Shown here piece after piece: positions 1 through 15,021 of a stretch of DNA of 64,000 nucleotides. Below the pieces are notes generated by a model. It was not told the origin of the DNA and did no database searches. It saw only the letters and a program-made list of their open reading frames with translations. The DNA is from Apostichopus japonicus (lineage: Eukaryota > Echinodermata > Holothuroidea > Aspidochirotida > Stichopodidae). Numbering within the stretch: the stretch's first letter is position 1; the number at the start of each line of letters is the position of its first letter. The translations under genes and the position numbers were made by a program. Where the stretch lies: positions 20,903,054 through 20,967,053 of the forward strand of contig NC_092562.1 of NCBI RefSeq assembly GCF_037975245.1, in the 5' to 3' direction.

Positions 1-3000
1 AGAAAATGTCTAAATTTTCATTACTTTCTACTTTTTGTTTAAAAATAATAATAAAAATATGGTTCCTATTGATATAATATTACCACAATTACACACAATT
101 TTTCTCTACACACTTGAAAGAGGTGTAGTGAAGCTGCCTGTATACAGCATATATCTCTTTTTTTGATACGACCTTACATTCGCTCATAAAAGAAATACTG
201 CTTTTATAAATTTGTTGATATTTTATTGCCTTTATAAATAATTTTTTATAACATGTACATGTATTGAGTATCAAGTAACATCTAATGCACTTCAGAATTT
301 AAGAGAAGAATCTTGCTTTTATGCTTTTATCACCCAATTAATAAGATCTTTGTCAAAACAATATGGTTAGGTTTGATGATTGCATTAGCACCTTCTGTTT
401 CATATAGTCATTTGGTTTCCCCCACCCCCCCCCCCCCCGGCACTGGTGATATATATCAAATGAAATGAAAACTAATAAAATGGGTAGAAAAGTGATAAAT
501 AAAATAAATTATTATGAGACAGATACAAAGAATCCTGGATGATAAGTCTTGTTGCCATAATAGCAATGATATCAGATATTTCCCAATAAAGGAAATTAGG
601 TAAAATTTCATTACCTAACCTATACAGTAGATATTCATTTGTCAAAAAGCAATGCCATTATATTAGTGAAATATAGCAAATTTGGTCACTTTCAATAAAA
701 AGTTTTCTGGTAAATGGTTTGAGTGTTTGTTCCATAAATGGATAAAGTGTGGAGGGTGCCAGTGCTGTGATAGCTATAACTGACATCACACAATGCGTCT
801 CGATACAATATAGAAAGCATATATCTCTACAAGTGTGTGTGTTCTTTGACAGCACTTGATAACAGCTCGTAAAATTATCAAATAGCCATCGGAAATTGCA
901 ATTTCACTTCGGGGATACAGTAGTTCTGAAGGGTGCACGTGCATCATATAATACACATATTGTACTGAGAGCAGTATTTTGGATTGTGTTAGGAAAAATT
1001 ATATATTAGTTTATACAGCAAATGCAATATCACTAGCATTTAATGTATAGTCAGGTTTCAAGTTGAGTTATGAACAAAACATATGTAAGACATTCAGGGA
1101 CATAGCTATAGAGGGGTGTGGGAGTGTCTCATCCTCCCCCACCCCTTCCCCTACCCTAATAATTTGCTTGAATCTTCATTAGTTGGAAAAATCAGTGGTC
1201 AAAAACAACGACATGTTTTGGAAAATTGTATCTATGCGACATAAATCTCTTAAAATAATCACAAGACCCTAGCAACCTCCCTTACTAAATTACTCCAGTA
1301 GTCCCAATAATCGTAGGATAGGTTTTGTACAGTATAGTTTCCATAGTTTCAAAACACAGTAAGTGATGTTACCAATTAGCTGAACTTTGTCTTTTGGTCT
1401 CAGACATACACACTTTGCAGTGGGATATATTGGGACCATATGCTTCATGCATACAATAACCCTGTGAAATGGTTATATTAGTTATTTTTCAGTATATCTT
1501 TCCCCAAATTCTCTTTAATTTATCCGGCAAAAAGGGCATGTTAATTTTTTTAATTTTTTTTTTTACTGCCTTCTGGTTTTGCTTATTTGTATGTGAGCTA
1601 GATAAACCTTGGATTTCTTGTTCTGTACTGTGTTGACAAATTCACCTGATAAAACTCAAGTACCTAATAGCTTGTACTTTTAATTTAATTTACGTGTTTG
1701 TCTCTTTTGTCATGATTTGACAAATTAAAAATGATATTAACTCGAGAAAAAACTGAAAACATGGTCGGCATTTATAGACAGATCTCAACTTTGATTTGCA
1801 CATGCAACCATGTTATAAATCATTTTTGTATATAAATGTAAATTAATGAGAGCTAAATCCACCAAGTCAAATCTGCATGCACCTGTATATATATCTACAG
1901 TACTTAGGGTTCTAGACCATACAGTATGTTGGTTTTATTAACATGCGAAAAAGTAAAACCCATGAATAATAATTGGTTTGGGGAAGACATTCCAGTCGCC
2001 TATTGCAAATTCCATCAAAGTTACTGTCTGGAGGGGGTATCTGGTTTTACTTGGGTAATCTCTGGAATGGTGCATGACATGAATTAATGAGGCTAGGACC
2101 GTAGGGTGACAAACGTCCAGAGAGGAGCCTGAGCAGATCTGGAGATTGTCGAATGATGATGCGAGGTGAACAGACTGTCAACATGCAACAAAACAACACA
2201 ACATATCATAAACTTGAACAGGGAATAATTGAGCTACTATGTCAGCATATAATGCTCTGCGAAATGGTCAAAGTGCTATAAAAAATAAATATATGAAAAA
2301 TTGGGAGGGGGGGGAATGAATGAAGCAGTTTTTGCATTTACGAAACAGTGAAAATTATAAGAGACAAGATTCAGATATATTCAGAAATATTGCTACACAA
2401 ACTAAAGCAAGCTAAAACACTGAAATTATTTCCCTGAAATATAACTTGTACACACAGCTCTATGTATTATACAACTATATGAAATAATGTAGGGCCTCTC
2501 TCCAGTATGAAATATTGATATTTTGTCCCAAGGAAAAATTGATTATTATTATGATTATGATTATTATTATATAAAAAGGCTGCAAGAGATGAGGCAATTT
2601 CAGTAAAGAAACACATAGAATAATGAATAGAATAGTTATAAGTATAGGACAGTCACAATATGTGTGGTATTCACAACAATGTGAGAAACATACTGTACAC
2701 AGTATACTGTTGATGTACACAGGACGTTGAACAAGCGTCCCACATTTGAAATCCTATACATTTGTTGATGAATAACAAGGTGGAGACTTGAGCAAGTCTA
2801 AAGCATACGGTCATTGAAGTAGAATTATACACTGTTCTGAGATTATATTTTCTTCTTTCCATTTTTTTTTGTTTGTCACTTGGTTAAATTGACTATATTA
2901 GAGTTGGTATAGATAAAAAATGTTATTTCAAATGACACATTCTTCACATGATAAAGTTTAGCTTTTTGTAGCCCACTGATTAATAATGTCTTTAACTCTG

Positions 3001-4349
3001 AAAGAGACTAGCAAGTCTATATTAAAGGCAAACCATTGATAGTTAGGAAACCCTGTTACTTTTACATAATTATAAGGTTTCCCTCTATTTGTTTTAAATT
3101 TTCAAATTGGTTACATTTTTTTTGTTTTGTGTTTCAATTTCAGTAATAATATTAAGAAAAGTGGGAAGTTTCTTATTCAAGTGATCAGGTCACACACATT
3201 GTTCAGATTAATAGAGTCCTTGGTAGTGGTATATATATTGTCCTGAACTTAAAAAGAGGTCAACGGAATGTTTTGCCTTAGGAGACCTTAGATGCTTTGG
3301 GTGATGTCGTCGGTTGTAAAGTACACCCGGAATTAGCGGGCAGCAATATATGATGGATGTAGCGATGCGTGGAATTTGAAACTTTGCAATCAAAGCTGCT
3401 TTTCATCGGCTATCTTGATTGGCCTCCAGTTACTGTAATGAAGATTTGGCAGTCATAATGATAATGTCCATGGATATCGTTAAGCAGAAACAGAAGTCAT
3501 GGTTGTCCACGGCATTCGTATCCATTTACCCTCTAATTTCCAAGTTCCATCCAAGGTTGGAGAATATTCCTGCGGTCGATCGATATCCCTTTCTTCTTCT
3601 TCTTGCAATCATGCCAATTCGATGGATGTTACTTCAAGGATGGTTTTCTTTTAATTACTGATATATGTAAGTACTGATGTAGAACTTTTAGGAAACAAGT
3701 ACCTTAATAATACAGTACAACTATGGATTCTAGGAACAAATTGGGACATGTATTGTAGTTTTGCTTTTTGACGTCACATGCACAAATGAAGTACAGAATA
3801 AAGAATAGATTTCATGTTTGGTTACAATGCGTAAGTCTCAGTAACATTTGCAATAGTGCTGGCGTGTGTGTTTATGCGTGTGTGTATGCCTGTGTGTGTG
3901 TGTATGTGATGGCCAGCCTATTAACATGGTATCTCAAGAAACCCCTGATATGTAGATGTGTCCTATTGTTTGTGGTTCCCACATTGGGGAATCAAAATGT
4001 TATACTGTTAATTCCTTACCAGTGAATTAAACGGTTGATGCTTTGTCAACATGATAACTGATTCCTGCATGGTACCTTTCTTTATATGTTGCTGCATTAG
4101 TCAATAGATAATCCTCTTCATGTTGATGTGTGCAAGTTCATGTATATTAACATGTAGTGCTTACTACCACACTGTGAATATGTTTAGGCATCGTAACACC
4201 TAAACATTTTCGTTTTCTGGTTAACAGTAAGGTGTGTCGATCAAAATTATGGTCGCCAGGTCGATTCAAAGATTAACACGAAAAGGTTTTGTGTGCATAT
4301 AATTGAAATTTTAGTGAGTTGGAAATTCAAGAACAATGTAAAAACTTTC
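1..4349. other. Non-coding upstream DNA
   Basis: I see no coding region with domain support here. The open frames are short, lack recognisable motifs and occur on both strands. Visible simple sequence includes a run of 14 C at 425-438 and a GT-rich stretch at about 3861-3906. A perfect CRE-like palindrome TGACGTCA lies at 3769-3776. This could be intergenic DNA or an intron of a gene with distant non-coding 5' exons; the sequence does not decide. Confidence 0.6.
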
Positions 4350-4421
4350 AGCCTCCACCGGGATTCGAACCTGGGCCTCCCGCTTTATATGCGGACACCC
4401 TAACCACTAGGCTATGGACGC
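4350..4421 (-). tRNA. tRNA-like sequence (tRNA pseudogene or SINE head), apparent anticodon ATA
   Basis: The minus strand folds as a tRNA. The acceptor arm GCGTCCA pairs with TGGAGGC at 6 of 7 positions. An A-box-like TAGCCTAGTGG and a perfect B-box GGTTCGAATCC are present, so a pol III promoter is intact. The anticodon stem TCCGC/GCGGG encloses the seven-base loop ATATAAA, which puts ATA at the anticodon. That would read the Tyr codon UAU, but eukaryotic tRNA-Tyr normally carries GTA and an intron. The T-stem has one mismatch and the D-stem is imperfect. A run of five T follows within about 12 bases of the 3' end and could act as a terminator. I favour a tRNA-derived SINE head or a decayed tRNA over a working tRNA gene. 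Confidence 0.5.
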
Positions 4422-7400
4422 TGATTGTATGTCCAGAGGTTCGAAACCGGTAAGGAAGGTCGTAATTCCACTGAGGGCGTTTGTCACCTGTATCGAACAG
4501 TACTAATTCTGATTTTGGAGGCATATTTGCCTTATTCACATATATACAGGGATTTACTGTGAGGTATATGAGCATGCCTTAATAATTTGTTTGACTCTAA
4601 GCAGCATAACAATTTACTTTCATATTGCTACAAATTTGGACATAACAGTATAAACCGTAATAAGGGGAGACCTACCCAGTTACCCAGCTATGGCTTTTCA
4701 GCCATATTGCGTACTACTGTACTTTATTGAGTCTTCTTTAGCCCACAATAAACTATATAGTGTTGATACTCTCAGTCTACTTGTCACACTATATAGGACT
4801 ATACTGCTGCTGGATCTCTTGCTCTTAGTTCTTGTTTTGTAGACAACATGTTAATTAGTTGATTAAACTGTAGAAAACACCCCTGGAAGATTTATAATCC
4901 TTACGACCCTCAACGATAAACCCGATTGGTATCGGTACAGTACGTTTACTTCGTAAAGGATTGGGGGGAAAAAGCAGTGTGACCTGGAAGTATAAGGTCA
5001 AAGGCTGGTGCAGTCCATTTCAATTTGCTAATGAGACTGTAGGCAGACAACAAAAACAAAACTTAACAGTACAATTTGTACAAAATGATAGAGAGGTGAC
5101 AGGTTTATAGCATTACTTATTACTGGTCAAAATTGACCAAAAACAATGTTTATCATGCACAGTGACCAGTGAGTGTTGATGTTTATACTGAGTTTGATCT
5201 CGAAACCAAATGGAGCTACTGACAGAGTTTTCGTGCTTCAATTAAATGTACTAGCATGTAGAGTTTATATGCACGCTTGCAATTCAAGTTACAGGTGGTC
5301 ATTGTACACTACACTACACATTTGAATTGAGTGGGAGTGTAATATTTTCTTACGTTAGTTTTTGTGACATATCGTATGTAGATAGATATCTCAGTGTGTT
5401 TATGGTTACCTACAATGCTGGAAGCAGTATATAGCTCTACCTTCGTTAGAAGCCTGTTTGAATTGTTTCAAATTTTTTCGTTCTTTCTTTCTTTTTGAGT
5501 TTCACTGACAGAGAGAGTAATCTTAATTTCTTTAGGGTATTCCAAAGGATTTCCTGTCATCTTTGCATTTTCCTTCCATTTGTCATGTTACAAGGCTCTT
5601 TGTTGATTACAGTCAGATAACAGTTGTAAGTGGGAAGATATATATTTTTTTCATTAAACAAGGGGAGATAATGACGATGTACAAGTTTTTTACGATTTGA
5701 TTATAGCCAGGAGCCTCCACTGCTCACGTAAGACCAATTCTCATGTGTTTCAATGGCAAAGTGAAGTTAAGATTTACGTGGAATTAATGGCAAAATGAGG
5801 TGATGTGCAATTGCAATGTTCAGGTGTATGTAATGCAGTTTAAAAGCTAATAAACAGAGGATATTGAGTATGTACAGTTCTCCATATAGTCAGTATATCT
5901 CAGTCCTCTCCATTTTTGGGGTTTTTTGTTTAATTTTTAGTGTTAGAATATTACCATACACAGCTTTGGTTGCCTACATTGTTGCACAAGATGGAGAACT
6001 TCACGATCATTAGCCAAAGTATCCGTCTGCTTGTGTCATATATATTAATCGTTAAAATATTTGTAACTATGACGACCGTTTCCCCCCTCGGATATTTTCT
6101 TCATGTATCTGTATTAAAGGATGTTCATGTGGGAATATACCCTATCGAAGGCTTTTAGACAATTTGTCTCTTAACTTCTTTTTCTTCTTCTTCGTTTTTT
6201 TCCCCGCCAATTTTCCCAACAAAAATTTCATCTGTTCCTTCTCATTCAACAGACCGTATTAGTATCAGAAATTTGCATATTTGAGTCTGTCTTGGAAAAT
6301 ATTTCCAGGCTTTTGTGAGTCTTATCTTCTGGTATATCATGTCTTGTTAGCTCTCTGTAACAGTCTTAAAGATATAGAGATTGCCAGTAGTTTTGAATAT
6401 TTATATCAGTGCCTGTACTAAGCTGTAGTTACAGCAGAGCTCTGCTTTATGTTCCTGCTGTTTGATTGCGATCGGGTAAAAGCCTCATTTAAATGAAGAT
6501 AAGATCGTCCTTGCAAAGTTTCAAAATAAACTGTTGCTTCCCCTCTTGATTCTTGTCATCGAATGTAGACAGAGGCACCTAGTTTAGGATTATCTGTCTT
6601 TCCTTGCTTCCTTATGCAAAAATATTCAGGAATGGGTAGGATTCATGAAACCTCCAGGAGTCTCTGGAAACCCGAGATGCGGATTTAGAAGAAGTAGTCT
6701 TCCTTTTGGGTATGTAGGGAAGATTATGGAATCAAAGTTTAAAGTCAGTACGAGGGATTTTTTTTCTATCTCTTTCTCTCTCTCTATTTCTCTTTTTGTT
6801 TGACAATCTTTTCCATTTCTATTCCAGCTTGAAAAAAGATTAAAACAAAGTATAAGTTAGCATAGAAACAGAACCTTAGGGACAGTCATTTTAACTATAA
6901 AGAAAATGTCTGTTTTCATTTTTGGCATAAATCAGCTTTAAATTTTAATGAGTTTAAAATCTTTAGTCTTTATGTCTTCGTGTGGGGTACCTTGGGGGAT
7001 ATCTGGATTCTGTGATGATGTTTGTCTCCTTATATGGGTTGATTGGGATTTATTCGGTGAAGATATTCAAGTGGATACCGGAAAATGAGAGAAATCATCG
7101 CAGTCGTATTATCGATCTGCTAGTGTGTTTGACTTATCGATTGGCCTATAGACGTATTGCACAGACCGTAGTTTTGGGGATGAGCGTTAAAGCTCACCCT
7201 GAGAATACACTGGTCTTGGTGAATCAGTAGTGGGCTGAATGAATGGAAAGACTTTGAAAAGCGCGAAATCTCCCAAACGGAATAAGCACTTTGGGGAATA
7301 CGTCATTAATTGTCACAAAACATATATCTGTACAAACAAAAGGAGTTGATTGGCTCTCCTTTGTTTCTCCTTTAAGAACATGCAAATCTTCATGTTTTCT

Positions 7401-8383
7401 TGCTACGTACACACTGGCCGAAAATGGCACATGATGGTGTTTTTATCTGTTCGACTGATCCAGAACTTTAAGTCCTGGGGAAGGCACACATGCATTTGTT
7501 GAATATCTTCTCTTTTTTTTTTAATCTTGTACTTACAGTATTATGTTCAAACCATATTACACAAGATCAAGCATATTGAATTTAATTGTATCTGAGGAGG
7601 AACAGTCTTTATTGCAATTTTGTGTGACAGAAGAACTAGTGTACTGTACCCATCCTTCAAACTGATAAATGAGATCTCCCCCCTCCCATCCCCCACCCCA
7701 ATTGCTCCTTTTAAGATTACTTGTCTGTTGTCAAGTGTTGACCTTTAATCTAAGATATCCATAACAAGATGATACATGTATCAGAAATGTGTCCTTGTAT
7801 GCAAAAAATTCTACCGAGTTTTACCAAGAAAAAGATAGCCTTCCACCATATAGTGTATCTTTTGATTGATTCACTCAATGCATATAATGCTCAAATACTT
7901 AATAAAAAAGGATCAAATTTTTGTTAGCCACCAGTTCGAACTTGCTTCTCTATAATCCTAGCAAATGACCTTACCATATACCAGAAGAAAAAGAAAATTC
8001 CTTTTCAGTAATTTCAATTGTACGCAGTAAAAGTTGCCAAATAATTGAATTTCTATATTAAAGCCCAGCAGATTATTATGCAGATGGACGTTACAGTAGT
8101 CAAGTGCACTCAAATTGAAATTCGTTGTTTTGAACTTAAAGACTTGGAGCTGCTTTTAGCAAAAACTCTGAGGAATGCAAAAGAACTTGTTTGGGAACTT
8201 GCTTGTATCTGAGACGTGCTCAGAATAAAGTGCCTGTCTAACGAATGCGCAAACAACATCGGGATATCAAGAAGAACACTTTATAGAGGGATTTTGACAT
8301 GCACTTAACTGTTAGTGTATGTAATATTCAGTGTATACTGTTAGTATGTTACTATATACTAAGTGCAGCTCTGATACAACTTT
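4422..8383. other. Non-coding DNA
   Basis: No coding region, RNA gene or mobile element is recognisable. Frames of 70-80 codons occur but show no domain and no splice-supported extension. Pyrimidine-rich stretches occur at about 6170-6200 and 6760-6800. Confidence 0.55.
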
Positions 8384-8730
8384 CTGTACAAGATTGGATT
8401 TTTAGTTGTTTTTTTTTCAATGAATATAATTAAGGCTACCCATGATATGTAATTTCTTTATATCATTAAGTACTGGAATATTACATGGGTTCCGTGTGGA
8501 TCTGCAAATATCTTACTTTTGTAGAGCTATCTAGACATAGCAATTTTCTTCTGTACAAGATGGGTTTTTTCATTTATTTTTTTCTCAATAAATAATTATG
8601 TCTACGCATTATATGAATGAGAGAACTGTAATTTCTGAATATCATTAAGTACTGGAATGTAATATGGGTTCTGTGTGGATCTACATGCAATCGTACATTT
8701 GTAGAGCCATCTAGACAGAGCAAGTTTCTT
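8384..8730. repeat. Tandem duplication, two diverged copies of about 170-180 bp
   Basis: Copy A (8384-8550) and copy B (8551-8730) both begin CTGTACAAGAT. Both share, in order, a T-rich block, AATAAT or ATAATT text, ATATCATTAAGTACTGGAAT, a GGGTTC(C/T)GTGTGGATCT block and a GTAGAGC(T/C)ATCTAGACA block. Copy B has about 13 extra bases, with a small insertion near GAATGAGAGAAC. The divergence suggests an old local duplication. No coding function is visible. Confidence 0.8.
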
Positions 8731-11700
8731 TGTTATGCGTTATTCTGTTTCCATGGACATCGAAGTGGGGGGTGGGGGCGGACTTGTCTTTCCCACCTGG
8801 AAACTCTAACTAACTTTCAACAAGTTTTAATCAAGGGGAATAAGCAGTTACGTCTTTGAATGGTTCACCAGTAATTGAATAACCAAAGTTTGCTTGCACA
8901 CTCATCCCCCCCCCCCCTTGCACACCCACTCTCCTTTCCCCTAATTCTCTCCCCTATTTATTTTATTTTCCTTTTTCTTTTTTATTGCCTACAGCCATGC
9001 CTTTTTCTAAAGTTGTGATAGTAAAACAGTTCATGCCAGGACCGATATGTTACACATACTGGTCTTTGATGTACAGTATAACATTATGTTAATTGTTTTT
9101 ATCCTAGATGTTGTATCGAGCTGGTCATTGCACCTGTATCATGCATGCAATAATTATTAAGGTATTTAGAGATGGTCAGGTGGAAATGCTTCTCCTTTAA
9201 CGTTGGTTGTGAGAATACAATATGATTTACAGTGTGAATAGTCATGGGAAACTTTATCATTCTTAAAGTTCCCTGAATTTACTTCACTACCTGTCTCATC
9301 ATTACATATGCACTCTGATGTACCTAGCTTACTATAAATTGGTATAGTGGTATAGTAGGTTTGTAGCACACAGCACCCCTTTTTGACCAACTTAGATTAT
9401 TACTGAATTGAAAATGAAATTTAAGTAACGACCATGGCAGCAATGGTATGAATTTTGTTTACATTTCATGTAGATTTTGAGACCAGCTGTAGGGTAGGTG
9501 TAAAATGCTGACTGCATGCCTTTCTTAATTTTCAGACAAAATCAAATGACATAATAATGCATTTTTTTTTTACATCAAGATGATAGATGTTTCTTTTCAT
9601 ATATTATATATTATTACAGCTCTAGGTAACTCTCAAAAGTTGCTTTGGGACCACAGTCATAAAAACGAGCATTCCATCATCCTTTTAGTGATTTAGATGC
9701 AATGTCAAATATTTTCATCTCAAACATTTCACAAAGTCATTTATGTTTGACTTTTATTACTTTGAGGGGAATAATTTACTTACTATCGCAAACACGGCGT
9801 GATGCAAGATTCTGGTAAATTTGATTTACCGATCGCAGCATATATATCACGAACAGGTACAGTATTAATGTTCGGTATCGTGGAATGTCTTCTTAAAAAA
9901 GAATGAATCAATGAAATTGAAATGCTTGCTATGTCTCAAATGCTTTCAAAGATCGAATAAAAGACAAGAAAAAAATGAGATTGAGACGAGATGGCAACCA
10001 AGTTTAACGTGTCCTACTAAAAAGCTGGTTGATTTTAATTCATGTTATTGATGTGACTGTAAACTAGTGCATAAATGATTTAGATCTGTCAATAATATTT
10101 CAACGGAAAATATATCTTTCTTTGATATGGAACTTCTACTATATATATACGTACACGGGAATGTGCAAAAGTTTACAGAATCGCTTTTTCATGCCGATAC
10201 CGTTCTGAACATTGAGAATACAGATGTTGGTAAGAATATTTCAGTGAGGCTCTGGGAAGGGTTGGGAAAGAAAAATCGTGTCGCGGAATCAGATTACAAA
10301 TGGAGATGATGGAAAAGATATACAATAGAGAAGATGATTAGGGGGATGGTATGATAAGAGGGAAGTGATGAAACGCTATCAAGAGCTACGAAAATAGGGT
10401 TAGGATGACTTAGCCACGGAAAGATGCGGGCAGGACTGACGGGAGAGGTTCAGTGGCCCATACAGCCCTGAGGTGCTGGGCCAGTTTGGATGCCCGGGAA
10501 ATTCTATAGCCTGTCAGGAAATTTGACTTGGCCCCTCTCTAACCTGTCGGAAGAAAGAGAAAGTGGGTAGTGCAGGTAGAAGTGTGGGTGGGGGGTGGGG
10601 GGACACAGTGGTAAAATGTTCCCATCATGTTCCGATTAGGTCGATAGAATGTAGATTGGAGACAGGTAAATATGGTCACTCATTAATCCCCAAACTAGTA
10701 TGTTTGGGGGAGTATGGGATATATATATATACAAAGTGTACAAATATATGGAGCCTGCATGGTTACATTACTGTTCCAAGAGCCAGATGGGTGAGGGTCA
10801 GGGTAAGTGTGCAAGGGTATACCATATTAGTACAGTGTCAGTTATTAAGATTTGTGTCCACAAAGATTTAGGTCCGAACATAGTTTTTTTTTACAAGGAA
10901 GTTGAGTGTATAGTGCTACTAATATTTTCTGGAAGAGGTACAGTATATTTCTGATCATAAATTACTGTAGGTGTGTTGGAGTTTATCCGTACTACACACA
11001 TTAAAAGACATGTTCTCTATCTCTGGCCTGTCTACAGGTGCTTCAGCGATAGGCGCAGCTGCACAGGATGTGTACAAGGTTCATATATAACAGCATATGT
11101 ACATTTTGTGTCTGATCCAAATGCGACATCACACGGTACAATCTTTTCAATTGACAATTGTCCTCTTATATGTATATATTCCAGCCATCTCTATCATCGT
11201 TAGCTAAGACATTAACATAATTATTCAGTTTGACAAAATCTTTCACCACCTGTGGTGCATTACTTATCGGATTGTGGGAATTAAATAGATGAATGCATCT
11301 TTTCTTGAGTGTTTTACAAGTACATCTTGCATAACAGAGCGTGCATGCATAAATACATTGCCTATATAGATATAGATATATATATATATATGTATATATT
11401 CATGCAATGTTTATCTCGTTATTACATTATACAAAACTATCTGAATATATTCCTGGGTTTTTCTCTTTTCAATTTTTTTGCCCATTACTGTTTGTTGTCT
11501 AAGTTTTCCCTTCTTTTTTATCTCTTTTCTTTATCGATTGAATTTATATTAATTAAACCATACGGTACATATAAAGAGCCTTTAATGTGTCTCCTCCCAC
11601 ATACAAACATGATAGCCAGTTCATCCTAAACCGCTTTGATGCAAGTTAAGCTCATTCTCTCATCTCACCATGAGTTCGCACGAAGTCTGCTTCGCTGACT

Positions 11701-14700
11701 GTAGGATCAAATAATTACTAGGCGTCTGTCGTTAATTGCATTTGTTTTGTTTCCTTTGTTATGATCAAATGTCGAATATGTACATGTTTTTTTGTTTCCG
11801 ATAAAAATTCATTTCGTATTAAAAGACATCGCACTCAAAAACTGGCAGCCGACTAATATCATCGCCGTTCATCTGGTCTCCTGCTGATGCTTAACGTATC
11901 GGTAAAAGCCTAACACAGCAGGCAAGCTAGACAGATTGAATTGAACTTTAATAATGAACTGCCAGGCACTGTTTATATCTACACTGTAATATATGGATGT
12001 TATTAGCACACTAACAATATTCAATACTTTTGAATCTGTAGTATATTAGATAAAGTATGATCTAGCAATAAGCACAGCGTTCAATTCACTCACTCATCAA
12101 ATTATCATATTAGTCAAATTAAATGATTAGCAAATATTGGTAGTTGATAAACCTAAATTTGATTTTTTTTTTTTTTTCCAAGCCAGCTCTGTACATGATT
12201 AGTCTACATCTATAATGCATACATTATACTTATCCATGTACAGTGTGTCAATCAAGTAGATGTATCAATTTGAACTGAAAATCTGTTACCCATGATGCAT
12301 TTCCCTTCCAGTATTGCAGAAGTTACTGTGTGAATTGAATACAACATTTAAAGGCATTTAAACAAATACAGTAGGTAAATACATTATATACAAGTGTGTC
12401 TCGACTTAGCTTAACTCACCCCTTAATAGTGAAGCAAATGAAGATATTTCTGTACCCCTGCATGGTATCGACTGTCATTGAGACTTTACTCTTGCAGGAC
12501 ATTTGTTGTTCATGATGTCTATATACCTTTGCACCCCTTGAGTCCCCCCCTCTCCCCCCAATAGTTGTATCTGACAGACTGACAGACTTTCTTTTTAATC
12601 GCAGTTCTCCTTTAAACTTGAGAAGATACATATGTGTTGTATGTTAACTTAGTTGAAAGCAAGTTAAATTATCCTCCTGATAAAGAAAGGCTTCATGATA
12701 TTATTGCTAATAAACTTTTATGGTCCAAAATCAAAAGTATTACTATTGCAGGCCTTCCACCCCCCCCCCCCCCCTTCTTTATTTGGTCTGCTTATTTACT
12801 TTAAGAACTGTGTACCGTTCATTTGTAGAATGTGTGGCATATCGATCAAGCAGTACTGTCAGTTATGGTTCCCACGTGAGAGAGGCCTGACTATATTTGT
12901 TGCCAGTGATTTTTCTTTATAATGCCGTAAAAATTGAGAGAAATAACCACAGTTATGCTTTTACTGTAACAGTTTGCCAGCATATATTGCAAGCCAGAGT
13001 CTGATCGTGAGCCAAGTTTATAATGACCTGTAAAGTTACATTTGAAAAAAGTCATTTGACTCTGAAACTGTTTAGATCACATTGCAAGGAACTACCTTGA
13101 AACATATAATAGTTGTATCCTCCCCATGTTGTCAATGCAGCAGAGAGATATGCTGTGAAGTATTAAATTAGGGAGTTAAAAGTCACTGCTCTAATTATGA
13201 AGGTAGGTTAATTTATTTGGGATGTTGCAGCCTCTCTGAGAGAGTTCCTGTCATATGCTAGTCCTGTGTGAAGTATCCAACGTTGAACAGGTGCTGTATT
13301 TATGAAGTGTTTTGAAAAACCCATTATGGCCGGTATCTTAATTTTATCAAACCTTAAAACTCGCATATATATCACACGTTTGCAGTTCGGACGGAAAGTA
13401 ATTACGGGGCTTTTTAAGGTGATCGGCAAAGCTGTCCCTCGATAAAAGAAACTGTTTCCATGGCATATTAATCACTAAAATATTACCTAAAGTACGGCAT
13501 ATTGGACGCAGTCCGTAATGTGACAGAGAGGTAGACAGAGGCGTAGAGTTTGATATCGAAATAGAGCCATCTTATTTAATGGAATTACGAGGCATTTTGC
13601 CATGCTTCTTTCATATGGGGCATCACAACATTTAACACACTCCTAGTAATACTACTATGCAAGGCAGTACGTATCAAATCATACAAAAGATGTGACGTCT
13701 CACAGAGCTAGCAGAGCAGTTACAACCCATCACCTTTCAGTAATTATGTCAAAACTATGGGATACTAAGGGGGCTGCAGCTTCCCATACAGCTAGGCTGC
13801 CGTGTATAGTAGTACATATAATCATTGCGCTGCACAGCGTCACACAATATAGGCATGTACTGCTGATCAGCTGCAAGCAGATAAATCTTTTTTTTTTCTT
13901 CTTTTTTTTAAATTTTTAAAAATTAAAAAAAAAAATGTAAGGGTTCATCCTAGCTGAGCAGTACTTTGCCGAGCTGTTGCAGCTTTCCTTCTTGACATTG
14001 TGTCTACAAGGCTATATTAATGCATATATCACACCGGTGCCAGATGTTTTTACCATACATATGGTTGGTTTATACATGTATCCGCCTTTCAACAGTATAG
14101 CTTTACCATGTTAAATGTAAGACCGCATGTCATACAATACTCTCAATCTGCCATAACTTTTTTTTTTTATCGTTACCAAAAGAGCACAATTTTCCAGTCT
14201 ATGATTAACTTAATGATGGAAAATGTAGGTCTTTGAATGTCTGTGGTGGTTCGAGCAGACCGGGTGAATGAACTGTCGCGGTGCTTTATTTGAAATTTTA
14301 TTATCCATTTAAGAACATTTGGGGCTTAAAAATGTTGATGCTTCGGTGTAATAAAAGTAGGTCGTACATAATGTTAAAAGTCATGTTATTCTTTACTTTT
14401 TTTTGGCCCAAAAGTGGAAAAGTTTTCTACTTTGATGTGCATGGTAACATTAACAAGGACTGGAGAAATAGCTCTCTATGCAATATAATAATATATGCAA
14501 GTAATTATTTAGTGATGAATGGTAATTGGTATTAATGGGATTAAGTTTAATAGCAATGTAGCGATATATTTCCAGTTTGATTGTCGGTCCTTCAGTGAGT
14601 CCTTCATAAACTGGAAATGTGTCATCATTATTCATAGTGCGCTATCAACTTGAATACAGTATGTTTAATAATTTGGAGACAAAAGTTAATATCGTTGGTA

Positions 14701-15021
14701 TTATATCATTTTTTTCTTAATAACATGAATTTTGCGGCTACTTATTTGTTTTCATGTCAGTCTGAAAGGAATGTTTCAAAGTCATTTTTTAATTTTGAAT
14801 GATCTATCTTAAATTAAGAAATTTACAATTCTAAGCTGCATTCCCAACAAGTATCAAACAGTCTAGGTAATGCGAAGTATGTGGCAACTACATGTGTGAC
14901 ATTTGCACTTTCATACAGTAATGTTACATAATAACATGTGCTACTCTCGAGATCCGTCATAAAACTTTATCGAGTCCATCGGCGTATTTTGTATTATTTC
15001 TCTTTCTCTTCCTTCACTCAG
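8731..15021. other. Non-coding DNA upstream of NIM1K coding exon 1
   Basis: No supported gene. Visible are a C-run (12760-12774, 15 C), short TA tracts near 11380-11392 and long A/T homopolymers near 13890-13935. Non-coding 5' exons or a promoter of NIM1K could lie here or further upstream. I could not place them from sequence alone. Confidence 0.5.

Noticed and set aside
4350-4421. Functional tRNA-Tyr
   Set aside because: The apparent anticodon ATA, absence of the usual tRNA-Tyr intron and stem mismatches argue against it. It was kept only as a tRNA-like sequence.
10563-10954. Overlapping + frames of 84-102 codons
   Set aside because: Two frames overlap with no family resemblance and include a G-rich low-complexity start. 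No splice-supported extension is seen.
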